64,000 bases of DNA from Palsa-504 sp963790065 (GTDB taxonomy: Bacteria > Actinomycetota > Actinomycetes > Streptosporangiales > Streptosporangiaceae), in the NCBI GenBank assembly GCA_963790065.1, contig CAWBNK010000029.1:124001-188000 (forward strand), written 5' to 3'. Shown here in pieces: positions 51,465-59,584 of this stretch; position 1 is the first letter of the stretch, and every line of letters begins with the position of its first letter. A program made the translations under genes and the position numbers. The notes under the pieces are model-generated. The model was not told where the DNA came from. It saw nothing but the letters and a program-made list of their open reading frames with translations, and ran no database searches.

Positions 51465-52607
51465 GTGGCACGCACGACGCGGGAGAAGCCGCCGCAGCGG
51501 CGCGAAGCCGGTCATGGGATCGTCATCGCGCGCCCGTTCGGCATACCGGTGTACATCTCCCCGTACTGGTTCGTGATCGCCGGCGTCTTCACCCTCGTCT
51601 ACGCCAACGATCTCGCCGCCACGCTGCACGGCTCCACCAGGTTCGTGGTGGCGGCCGCCTTCGTCGTGCTGCTCTTCGCGTCCGTCCTGGTGCACGAGCT
51701 GAGCCACTCAGTGGTGGCCCGCGGGTACGGGCTGCCGGTCCGCCGCATCGTGCTCTATCCGCTCGGCGGGGTCTCCGAGATCGAGCGGGAGCCGCAGACC
51801 CCAGGCCGGGAGTTCCTGGTCTCGGCGGCCGGTCCCGCGCTGTCCCTGGTGCTGAGCGCGGTGGGCTACGGCCTCGAGCACGTGGTCACCGCGGGCACCA
51901 TCATCGGCGTCCTGGTCACCCAGCTGATGTGGGCCAACCTGGTGGTCGGGCTGTTCAACCTGCTGCCGGGCCTGCCGCTGGACGGCGGCCGGATGCTGCG
52001 CGCCGTGATCTGGAAGATCACCGGCCGCCCCGGCACCTCGACCATCGCCGCTGCCTGGGCGGGCCGGGTCCTGGCCGTCTGCCTGTTCGTCCTGGTGCTG
52101 GCTCCGCCGGTGGAGAACAGGATAGGCGGGGACTTGTACACCGTGGTGTGGCTCGCGGTCATCGCCGCCTTCATGTGGACCGGGGCGGGGCAGGCTATCA
52201 AGGCGACCAGGTTCCGTGAGCGGCTGCCCGCGCTGCAGGCCCGCAAGCTGGCCCGCAAGGCGGTCTCCGTGGCCGCCGATACCCCGCTGGCCGAGGCGAT
52301 CAGGCGCGCGGACGAGAGCCAGGCGCGGGCCATCGTGGTCGTCGACCACGAGGACAAGCCGATCGCCATCCTCAACGAGACGGCCGTGATGGCCACGCCG
52401 CCACAGCGACGGCCCTGGGTCGACGCAGGCTCGCTGGCCAGGACGCTCGATCCGAGCCTGGTGCTGCCCGCCGACCTGTCCGGCATGGCACTGCTCGACG
52501 CCATCCGCCGGGCCCCGGCCACCGAGTACCTGCTGGTGGAGCCGTCCGGGCAGGTCTACGGAGTGCTGGCCGCCCGTGACGTCGACCACGCCTTCGCGGG
52601 CGTCTGA
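51465..52607 (+). CDS. Site-2 protease (M50) with C-terminal CBS region
   Basis: A 380-residue intramembrane zinc protease. The HExxH motif is in VLVHELSHSVVARGYG (about residues 74-78) and the third ligand in LLPGLPLDGGRMLRAV. Six or so membrane helices surround them. The C-terminal 120 residues carry a CBS-domain-like pair (VSVAADTPLAEAIRRADESQARAIVVVD), which may sense nucleotides. The start GTG gives VARTTREKP and fits the -10 position. It lies between the nuclease and trmI, as in other actinobacteria; the substrate is unknown. Confidence 0.92.
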   Translation: MARTTREKPPQRREAGHGIVIARPFGIPVYISPYWFVIAGVFTLVYANDLAATLHGSTRFVVAAAFVVLLFASVLVHELSHSVVARGYGLPVRRIVLYPLGGVSEIEREPQTPGREFLVSAAGPALSLVLSAVGYGLEHVVTAGTIIGVLVTQLMWANLVVGLFNLLPGLPLDGGRMLRAVIWKITGRPGTSTIAAAWAGRVLAVCLFVLVLAPPVENRIGGDLYTVVWLAVIAAFMWTGAGQAIKATRFRERLPALQARKLARKAVSVAADTPLAEAIRRADESQARAIVVVDHEDKPIAILNETAVMATPPQRRPWVDAGSLARTLDPSLVLPADLSGMALLDAIRRAPATEYLLVEPSGQVYGVLAARDVDHAFAGV

Positions 52608-52618
52608 CCGCGCACCGC

Positions 52619-52624
52619 TACTCT
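52619..52624 (+). promoter_or_regulatory. Putative -10 box of trmI (leaderless)
   Basis: TACTCT lies six bases before the ATG at 52631, with no Shine-Dalgarno sequence. Confidence 0.4.
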
Positions 52625-52630
52625 GACGCC

Positions 52631-53509
52631 ATGACCAAACCGCGGCAGGGACCGCTGACGGCCGGCGAGCCGGTGCGGCTGACCGATCCCAAGGGCCGCA
52701 GCCACCTCATCACGCTGCGGGCCGGCGCGTCCTTCCACACCCACCAGGGCGCGCTGAGCCACGACGACATCATCGGCGGCCCGGACGGGAACGTGGTCGT
52801 GTCCGGCGGCGGCACGCCTTACGTCGTCTTCCGGCCGCTGCTGGCCGACTACACGCTGGCCATGAAGCGCGGCGCGGCCGTGGTGTATCCCAAGGACGCG
52901 GCCCAGATCGTGGCCTTCGCCGACGTGTTCCCCGGCGCCCGGGTGCTCGAGGCCGGGGCGGGCTCCGGCGCGCTCAGCTGCTGGCTGCTGCGGGCCGTGG
53001 GGGAGTCGGGCACCGTGACCTCCTTCGAGCGCCGGCCCGAATTCGCCGAGGTCGCCCGGCGCAACGTCGAGCAGTTCTTCGGCGGCCTCCCGGCCGCCTG
53101 GCAGCTGGTCAACGGCGAGTTCGGCGGGGCCGCGGCGGCGGGCGACCTGGATCCCTTGGCCCCGGCCGACTGCGACCGGATCATCCTCGACATGCTCGCG
53201 CCCTGGGACTGCGTGCAGGCCGCGGCCGAAGCGCTGGTGCCCGGCGGCCTGATCTGCTGTTACGTGGCCACCACGACCCAGCTGTCGCGGACCGTGGAGG
53301 CGCTGCGCGGGCAGGGCGGCTTCGATGAGCCCGCCGCCTGGGAGACCCTGGTGCGCGGCTGGCACGTTGAAGGCCTGGCCGTCCGGCCCGAGCACCGCAT
53401 GGTCGGCCACACCGGTTTCCTGGTCACCGCGCGGCGGTTCGCTCCCGGCGTAGTCCCGCCGCCCCGCAGGCGCCGGCCGGCCAAGGGCGCGCACGAAGAA
53501 GACCATTGA
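52631..53509 (+). CDS. trmI: tRNA (adenine-58-N1)-methyltransferase TrmI
   Basis: Methylates A58 in the T-loop of tRNAs. It has 292 residues: an N-terminal beta-barrel (GEPVRLTDPKGRSHLITLRAG) and a Rossmann methyltransferase domain with SAM motif VLEAGAGSGALSCWLL (about residues 104-119), GTVTSFERRPEFAEVAR and catalytic-region DRIILDMLAPWD. The C-terminal 15 residues are basic. Homologous to M. tuberculosis Rv2118c and in the same position next to the proteasome ATPase. Confidence 0.94.
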   Translation: MTKPRQGPLTAGEPVRLTDPKGRSHLITLRAGASFHTHQGALSHDDIIGGPDGNVVVSGGGTPYVVFRPLLADYTLAMKRGAAVVYPKDAAQIVAFADVFPGARVLEAGAGSGALSCWLLRAVGESGTVTSFERRPEFAEVARRNVEQFFGGLPAAWQLVNGEFGGAAAAGDLDPLAPADCDRIILDMLAPWDCVQAAAEALVPGGLICCYVATTTQLSRTVEALRGQGGFDEPAAWETLVRGWHVEGLAVRPEHRMVGHTGFLVTARRFAPGVVPPPRRRRPAKGAHEEDH

Positions 53510-53679
53510 TCCAGACCAGGGTGTGTGCCAACCCCTCGTGTCTGGTAACACCTAGCGATGCTGGTGTGACGGATTGATGACCGGACGGGCGGCAAGACGG
53601 CATCGAAACGGCCTCGCGAGGTTAGGGAATGCCCGTGGATAGGTAATGTCTTATTAGCGGCTCAGGAGGAGGTGAGGGC

Positions 53680-55452
53680 GTGGCCACCAGAGATGAAAGC
53701 GGGCGGGTCTCGCGACACGACGATGAGGTGAAGAGCCTTACCGCACAGATCTCCTTCCTCGACGAGGAGATCGCCGTGCTCCGGCGTAGGCTAGCGGACT
53801 CGCCGCGGCAGGTCAGACTGCTCGAAGAGCGGCTGCGTGAGACCGAGGGCAGCCTGTCCGGCGTCACCTCGCAGAACGAGCGGATGGCCGCCACGCTGCG
53901 CGAGGCGCGCGACCAGATCGTCGCGCTGAAGGAAGAAGTGGACCGGCTGGCCCAGCCGCCGTCCGGGTTCGGCATCTTCCTGAGCGCATGCGAGGACGAC
54001 ACGGCCGATGTCTTCACCGGCGGCCGCAAGATGCGGGTCAACGTCTCTCCGAACGTCGAGCTCTCTGAACTGCGCCCGGGCCAGGAAGTGGTCCTCAACG
54101 AGGCGCTCAACGTCGTCATCGCCCAGGCCTACGAGAAGGTGGGCGAGGTCGTGATGCTCAAGGAGGTGCTCGCCGACGGCGAGCGCGCCCTGGTCATCTC
54201 TCAGGCCGACGAGGAGCGCGTCGTGCGGCTGGCCGAGCCGCTGCTGAACCAGCCGGTGCGGGCCGGCGACTCGCTGCTGCTCGAGCCCAGGTCCGGGTAT
54301 GTGTACGAGCGGATCCCCAAGGCCGAGGTGGAAGAGCTCATCCTGGAGGAAGTGCCGGATATCTCCTACCACGACATCGGCGGCCTGGCCGGCCAGATCG
54401 AGCAGATCAGGGACGCGATCGAGCTGCCCTACCTGCACGCCGACCTGTTCAAGGAGCACCAGCTCAAGCCGCCGAAGGGGGTCCTGCTGTACGGCCCGCC
54501 CGGCTGCGGCAAGACGCTGATCGCCAAGGCCGTGGCGAACTCGCTGGCCAAGCAGGTCGCGGCCAAGACCGCGGACGAGGGGGCCAAGGTGGGGAAGAGC
54601 TTCTTCCTCAACATCAAGGGCCCCGAGCTGCTGAACAAGTACGTCGGCGAGACCGAGCGGCACATCCGGCTGGTGTTCCAGCGGGCCAGGGAGAAAGCCA
54701 GCGAGGGCATGCCGGTCATCGTGTTCTTCGACGAGATGGACTCGATCTTCCGCACTCGCGGGTCCGGGGTGTCATCCGACGTGGAGAACACGATCGTCCC
54801 GCAGCTGCTGTCGGAGATCGACGGCGTGGAGGGCCTGGAGAACGTCATCGTCATCGGGGCTTCCAACCGCGAGGACATGATCGACCCGGCCATCCTGCGG
54901 CCGGGCCGGCTCGACGTCAAGATCAAGATCGAGCGGCCGGACGCCGAGGCGGCCAAGGACATCTTCTCTAAGTACGTGCTGAAGGAACTGCCGCTGCACC
55001 CGGACGACGTCGCCGAGCACGGCGGCTCGGCGCAGTCCACCGTCGATGCCATGATCCTGCGCACGGTCGAGCGGATGTACACCGAGTCCGAGGAGAACAG
55101 GTTCCTCGAGGTCACCTACGCCAACGGCGACAAGGAAGTGCTGTACTTCAAGGACTTCAACTCCGGCGCCATGATCGAGAACATCGTGGCCCGGGCCAAG
55201 AAGATGGCCATCAAGGAGTTCCTGGAGACCGGGCAGAAGGGCATGCGGGTCAGCCACCTGCTGGCCGCCTGCGTGGACGAGTTCAGCGAGAACGAGGACC
55301 TGCCGAACACCACCAACCCGGACGACTGGGCCCGCATCTCCGGCAAGAAGGGCGAACGCATCGTTTACATCAGGACCCTGGTGTCCGGCAAGACCGGCAC
55401 CGAGGCCGGCCGTTCGATCGACACCGTGGCCAACACCGGGCAGTACCTCTGA
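53680..55452 (+). CDS. mpa: Proteasome-associated AAA ATPase (Mpa/ARC)
   Basis: The hexameric unfoldase that recruits Pup and feeds substrates into the PrcAB core. In 590 residues an N-terminal coiled coil that binds Pup (about residues 12-90) is followed by two OB folds (about 95-235) and the AAA domain, with Walker A GPPGCGKT, Walker B VIVFFDEMDS and the arginine-finger region NREDMIDPAILRPGRLD. The protein ends in GQYL, the C-terminal motif that docks into the proteasome alpha ring. GTG start with AGGAGGAGG upstream. It precedes dop by 69 bp. Confidence 0.97.
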   Translation: MATRDESGRVSRHDDEVKSLTAQISFLDEEIAVLRRRLADSPRQVRLLEERLRETEGSLSGVTSQNERMAATLREARDQIVALKEEVDRLAQPPSGFGIFLSACEDDTADVFTGGRKMRVNVSPNVELSELRPGQEVVLNEALNVVIAQAYEKVGEVVMLKEVLADGERALVISQADEERVVRLAEPLLNQPVRAGDSLLLEPRSGYVYERIPKAEVEELILEEVPDISYHDIGGLAGQIEQIRDAIELPYLHADLFKEHQLKPPKGVLLYGPPGCGKTLIAKAVANSLAKQVAAKTADEGAKVGKSFFLNIKGPELLNKYVGETERHIRLVFQRAREKASEGMPVIVFFDEMDSIFRTRGSGVSSDVENTIVPQLLSEIDGVEGLENVIVIGASNREDMIDPAILRPGRLDVKIKIERPDAEAAKDIFSKYVLKELPLHPDDVAEHGGSAQSTVDAMILRTVERMYTESEENRFLEVTYANGDKEVLYFKDFNSGAMIENIVARAKKMAIKEFLETGQKGMRVSHLLAACVDEFSENEDLPNTTNPDDWARISGKKGERIVYIRTLVSGKTGTEAGRSIDTVANTGQYL

Positions 55453-55508
55453 TGCCCGTTCGCGCCGAGGAAACCGTGTCTGCATGCCGGCTCCGCCCGT
55501 AACGGCAT

Positions 55509-55514
55509 TAGGCT
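55509..55514 (+). promoter_or_regulatory. Putative -10 box of dop (leaderless)
   Basis: TAGGCT lies seven bases before the dop ATG. No Shine-Dalgarno sequence separates them. Confidence 0.4.
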
Positions 55515-55521
55515 GCTTGAC

Positions 55522-57039
55522 ATGAGCGTTCTTCGCGTGATGGGCACAGAGACCGAATACGGCATCTCGGTGCCCGGCCAGCCCGGTGCCAACGCGATGG
55601 TGACCTCATCTCAGATCGTCAACGCCTACCAGGCGGCCACCGCCGCCCGGGCCAGGCGGGCGCGCTGGGACTTCGAGGAGGAGAACCCGCTGCGGGACGC
55701 CCGCGGGTTCGACCTCACCCGGGAGGCGGCGGACTCCTCCCAGCTGACTGACGAGGATCTCGGCCTGGCCAACGTCATCCTCACCAACGGCGGGCGGCTG
55801 TATGTCGACCACGCCCATCCGGAGTACTCGGCGCCCGAGTGCACCAACCCGCTGTCCGTAGTGATCTGGGACAAGGCCGGCGAGCGGGTGATGGCCGAGG
55901 CCGCGGCCAAGGCCGCCACCGTACCGGGCAGCGCGCCCATCCAGCTGTACAAGAACAACACCGACAACAAGGGCGCCTCCTACGGCTCGCACGAGAACTA
56001 CCTGATGCGGCGGGGCACGCCGTTCGCCGACATCGTCAAGTTCCTCGTCCCGTTCTTCGTGTCCCGCCAGGTCGTCTGCGGGGCAGGCCGGGTCGGCATC
56101 GGCGCCGACGGCCGGGGCTCAGGTTTCCAGGTCAGCCAGCGCGCCGACTTCTTCGAAGTCGAGGTGGGCCTGGAGACCACGCTCAAGCGGCCCATCATCA
56201 ACACGCGCGACGAGCCGCACGCCGACCCGGAGAAGTACCGGCGGCTGCACGTGATCATCGGCGACGCCAACATGAGCGAGGTGTCCACCTACCTCAAGGT
56301 CGGTACCACCTCGCTGGTACTCGCCATGATCGAGGACAAGTTCCTCGGCACCGACCTGTCGGTCGAGGCCCCGGTGGCCGAGCTGCGCGCGATTTCCCAC
56401 GATCCGGCCTGCCGCCGCCTGGTCACGCTCAAGGACGGCCGGAAGATGACCGCCGTTCAGCTGCAGGCGGAATACCTCGAGCTGGCCCGCAAGTACACCG
56501 AGGACCGGTACGGGGACGACGTCGACGACATCACCGCCGACGTCCTGGACCGGTGGGAGTCCGTGCTGAACCGGCTGGCCGAGGACCCCATGCAGCTGTC
56601 CAGGGAGCTGGACTGGGTGGCCAAGCTCGAGCTGCTCGAGGGCTACCGGTCGCGGGACTCGCTGGCCTGGGACCATCCGCGGCTGCAGCTTGTCGACCTG
56701 CAGTACTCCGACGTCCGGCCAGACCGCGGCCTGTACAACCGGCTGGCCGCCCGGGGCCGGATGGTACGGCTGACCGACGACGCCACCGTCGACCGGGCCA
56801 TCGAGAACCCGCCGGAGGACACCCGTGCCTACTTCCGCGGCCGCTGCCTGCGTCAGTACCCCGAGTCGGTGGCCGCCGCCTCCTGGGACTCGGTGATCTT
56901 CGACATCCCCGGCCGCGAGTCGCTGCAGCGTGTCCCCACCCTTGAGCCGCTGCGCGGCACCAAGGCGCACGTCGGCGATTTGCTGGACCGCTGCCGCAGC
57001 GCGGCCGAGCTGGTCGCCGCCCTGACTGGCCAAGACTGA
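55522..57039 (+). CDS. dop: Deamidase/depupylase Dop
   Basis: Converts the C-terminal Gln of Pup to Glu and also removes Pup from proteins. It has 505 residues and is a paralogue of PafA. It begins MGTETEYGISVPG, with the nucleotide-site Glu, and carries the Dop-specific insertion (about residues 38-80) absent from PafA. The catalytic Asp is residue 96 in GRLYVDHAHPEYSAPEC. YKNNTDNKGASYGSHENYL and INTRDEPHADPEKYRRLHVI are shared with PafA. Pup here ends in Gln, so Dop is required. Confidence 0.97.
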   Translation: MSVLRVMGTETEYGISVPGQPGANAMVTSSQIVNAYQAATAARARRARWDFEEENPLRDARGFDLTREAADSSQLTDEDLGLANVILTNGGRLYVDHAHPEYSAPECTNPLSVVIWDKAGERVMAEAAAKAATVPGSAPIQLYKNNTDNKGASYGSHENYLMRRGTPFADIVKFLVPFFVSRQVVCGAGRVGIGADGRGSGFQVSQRADFFEVEVGLETTLKRPIINTRDEPHADPEKYRRLHVIIGDANMSEVSTYLKVGTTSLVLAMIEDKFLGTDLSVEAPVAELRAISHDPACRRLVTLKDGRKMTAVQLQAEYLELARKYTEDRYGDDVDDITADVLDRWESVLNRLAEDPMQLSRELDWVAKLELLEGYRSRDSLAWDHPRLQLVDLQYSDVRPDRGLYNRLAARGRMVRLTDDATVDRAIENPPEDTRAYFRGRCLRQYPESVAAASWDSVIFDIPGRESLQRVPTLEPLRGTKAHVGDLLDRCRSAAELVAALTGQD

Positions 57040-57161
57040 CCGGCCAGGATTAGCCGGACGCCCCGGGCGGCTAGTCGCGAGTTCGTACCGATTTACCTCC
57101 GGCACGATTGCGCGGGACTGCTACGGGTGACGATAGCGTTGGGACAGACGGAGGTAGGGAT

Positions 57162-57374
57162 ATGGCAACCAACAAAGACACAGGCGGCCAGCGGCAGACC
57201 ACCCGGCGCACCGAGGAAACCGAGCAGACGGAGCCCGGTGCCACCGAGGAGGTCAAGGAGCGGCACGAAAAGCTCTCCGACGACGTGGACGCGATCCTCG
57301 ACGAGATCGACGAGGTGCTCGAGGAGAACGCCGAGGAGTTCGTCAGGTCGTACGTGCAAAAGGGCGGCCAGTAA
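57162..57374 (+). CDS. pup: Prokaryotic ubiquitin-like protein Pup
   Basis: A 70-residue disordered tagging protein. The N-terminal part is Thr/Gln/Glu-rich, the middle helix (KERHEKLSDDVDAILDEIDEVLEENAEEFV) is the Mpa-binding segment, and the chain ends in YVQKGGQ, so it needs deamidation by Dop before PafA can use it. ATG at 57162 has GGAGG nine bases upstream; TAGCGT near 57133 may be its -10. An in-frame longer start would add 18 residues not found in the family. Confidence 0.97.
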   Translation: MATNKDTGGQRQTTRRTEETEQTEPGATEEVKERHEKLSDDVDAILDEIDEVLEENAEEFVRSYVQKGGQ

Positions 57375-57508
57375 CACCGCACGGCTGGTTACCGGCGGCT
57401 CGCCGCCGCCGGGCCCCGGTTCGCCGAAGGCGGACGCGCCGGCGTCTTCCGGGGGCTGTCTTGCTCCGGCGCGGCAGTAGGGTCTGTGGAGGGCGGTGCT
57501 GCCCGGGG

Positions 57509-57536
57509 AGCTACCCGGGCATCTGCCCGGGTAGCT
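57509..57536 (+). promoter_or_regulatory. Perfect 12-bp hairpin between pup and prcB
   Basis: AGCTACCCGGGC-ATCT-GCCCGGGTAGCT is a perfect hairpin with a 4-base loop, ending 11 bases before the prcB binding site GGAGGAGG. It has no T-run. It could lower read-through or protect the pup mRNA end, so that small Pup is made in excess over the proteasome subunits. Confidence 0.65.
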
Positions 57537-57559
57537 GACAACCTCGGAGGAGGTTCGCG

Positions 57560-58507
57560 TTGGGCTCTTACTTCGACGGCAGCCAGTCCGCCCCGTTCGC
57601 CGCGGGAGAAGGCGGTTCCGGCCGCACGCGGGCAGCCGAGGGTCACCCGCCCGGGGACTTCCTGGACCTGCAGACCTCATCATTCGCCGACGTCCTGGCC
57701 TCCCGCGCCCCGGCCCTGCTGCCCGGCCGGACACCTGTGACCCCCGGCCACGGCCCGGACCCTGCCGGCCCGCACCCCGTCGGCACTGCCCTGCGTGACC
57801 TGCCGCACGCGACGACGATCGTCGCCGCGACCTGCGACCACGGGGTGGTGCTGGCGGGCGACCGCCGCGCCACCGCGGGCAGCATGATCGCCAAGCGGGA
57901 CGTGGAGAAGGTCTTCCGCAGCGACGAGTACTCGGCCATCGGGTACGCGGGCACGGGCAGCGTGGGGATCGAGTTCGTCCGGCTGTTCCAGGTGGAGCTC
58001 GAGCACTACGAGAAGATGGAAGGCCGCTCGCTGTCGCTGGAGGGCAAGGCGAACCGGCTGGCCTGGATGATCCGGGGCAACCTGGCCGCGGCCATGCAGG
58101 GGCTGGTGGTCGTGCCGCTGTTCGTCGGGTACGACGAGGACGCCGGGCAAGGGCGGATCTTCAGCTACGACGTGGCCGGCGGCCCGTACGAGGAGCAGCG
58201 GTTCCACTCCATCGGCTCCGGGTCGATCTTCGCCCGGGGCTCGTTGAAGAAGCTCTACGCCGACGACATGCCGGTACGCGACGCCGTTCTGGCGTGCGTG
58301 CAGGCGCTGTACGACGCCGCAGACGACGACTCGGCGACCGGCGGGCCCGACCTGCCGAGGCGCATCTTCCCGGTCATCGCCACGGTGACGGACGAAGGCT
58401 TCCGCAAGCTGCCCGCCGCCGAGTCCGAGCAGTACGCCGAGGAAGTCGTCCAGGGCCGGATGCGTGCACCGGACGGCCCGCGCGCTCCGCTCAACACTCC
58501 CGGCTAG
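57560..58507 (+). CDS. prcB: Proteasome subunit beta PrcB
   Basis: The catalytic subunit of the 20S core, 315 residues with a long propeptide of 84. Autocleavage should expose Thr85 in LPHA-TTIVAATCDHGVVLAGDRRATAG; the residue before Thr is Ala rather than the usual Gly. Lys33-equivalent lies in IAKRDVEKVF. Gly-rich FHSIGSGSIFARG and the SEQYAEEV tail are typical. The start is TTG, supported by GGAGGAGG six bases upstream. The gene lies 185 bp after pup and 57 bp before prcA. Confidence 0.96.
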   Translation: MGSYFDGSQSAPFAAGEGGSGRTRAAEGHPPGDFLDLQTSSFADVLASRAPALLPGRTPVTPGHGPDPAGPHPVGTALRDLPHATTIVAATCDHGVVLAGDRRATAGSMIAKRDVEKVFRSDEYSAIGYAGTGSVGIEFVRLFQVELEHYEKMEGRSLSLEGKANRLAWMIRGNLAAAMQGLVVVPLFVGYDEDAGQGRIFSYDVAGGPYEEQRFHSIGSGSIFARGSLKKLYADDMPVRDAVLACVQALYDAADDDSATGGPDLPRRIFPVIATVTDEGFRKLPAAESEQYAEEVVQGRMRAPDGPRAPLNTPG

Positions 58508-58564
58508 CCCTGACCAACTGCCCGCCCCTCCCGTCCATCCGCCAAGGTAAAGGAAGCGTTCGCG

Positions 58565-59473
58565 GTGTCCATGCCGTTCGGTTACGTCTCACCCGCGCAG
58601 GCCATGCGCGACAAGGCCGAGTATGCGCGGCAGGGAATCGCGCGCGGCCGCAGTTGCGTCACGCTGCAGTACGACGGCGGGATCTTGATGATGGCGCCCA
58701 ACCCGTCCAGCGCGCTGCACAAGATCAGCGAGATCTACGACCGCATCGCGTTCGCGGCGGTGGGCCGGTACAACGAGTACGAGAACCTGCGCAAGGCCGG
58801 GATCACCTACGCCGACATCACCGGCTACCAGTTCGACCGGCATGACGTCACGGCGCGCGGCATCGCCAACTACTACGCCCAGAACCTGGGCACGATCTTC
58901 ACCGAGAACCTCAAGCCGTTCGAGGTGGAGATCGTGGTGGCCGAGGTGGGCCAGCGGGCCGAGGACGACCAGATCTACCGGATCACCTTCGACGGCTCGG
59001 TGACCGACGAGCCGGGCTACGTCGCCTTCGGCGGCCAGGCCGACCAGGTCTCCGCCGCGCTGAAGGAACGGTACTCCGCGGGCATGTCCCTGGCCGAGGC
59101 GTTCGCCGCCGCGCTGGCCGCGCTGTCCGCCTCCGGCAACGGCGAGCGCAGCGAGGTGACGGACGGTCAGCTCGAGGTGGCTATCCTGGACCGGACCCGT
59201 GACCACCGCACGTTCCGCCGGATCAGGGCGGCCCGGCTCGAGGAGCTTCTCAGCCAGGCCCGGGCGGCCGGATCCGAGCCCGCCGAGGCATCAGGCGAAA
59301 GCGAAAGCGGAGATGGAGACGGATCCGAAGGCGAGGGCCAAGCGCCCGAGGCTCCCGCCGCCCCGCAGCCGCCCACCGGACCGCCTACCGGTCCCGATGC
59401 GCGCACCATGGACCGCGGCAGCGGGACGGGCGGTACGGGAAGCGGCGACGGCACCCCGCCCAACCCGGTCTGA
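58565..59473 (+). CDS. prcA: Proteasome subunit alpha PrcA
   Basis: The non-catalytic ring subunit that forms the gate and docks Mpa. It begins MSMPFGYVSPAQAMRDKAEYARQGIARG, the family gate sequence. The core spans about residues 8-230. The remaining 70 residues are low-complexity (Glu/Ser/Gly then Pro/Gly/Thr), longer than the M. tuberculosis tail. AAGGAAG precedes the GTG start. The stop codon lies in a 16-bp tandem repeat. In contrast to most actinobacteria it is not followed by pafA but by a converging acyl-CoA carboxylase gene. Confidence 0.96.
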   Translation: MSMPFGYVSPAQAMRDKAEYARQGIARGRSCVTLQYDGGILMMAPNPSSALHKISEIYDRIAFAAVGRYNEYENLRKAGITYADITGYQFDRHDVTARGIANYYAQNLGTIFTENLKPFEVEIVVAEVGQRAEDDQIYRITFDGSVTDEPGYVAFGGQADQVSAALKERYSAGMSLAEAFAAALAALSASGNGERSEVTDGQLEVAILDRTRDHRTFRRIRAARLEELLSQARAAGSEPAEASGESESGDGDGSEGEGQAPEAPAAPQPPTGPPTGPDARTMDRGSGTGGTGSGDGTPPNPV

Positions 59474-59540
59474 GCCCAACCCGGTCTGAGCCCAACCCGG
59501 TCTGAGCCCAACCCGGTCTGAGCCCAACCCGGTCTGAGCC
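59461..59540 (+). repeat. Five 16-bp tandem repeats over the prcA stop codon
   Basis: CAACCCGGTCTGAGCC is repeated five times perfectly with a degenerate sixth copy to about 59556. Each unit carries a TGA; the first one in frame ends prcA. The unit length is not a multiple of three, so copy-number change would not extend the protein. Confidence 0.9.
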
Positions 59541-59584
59541 CAACCGGTCTGGCTCAGGTCGCGGGACGCCGTCCCGGCGGCCGC

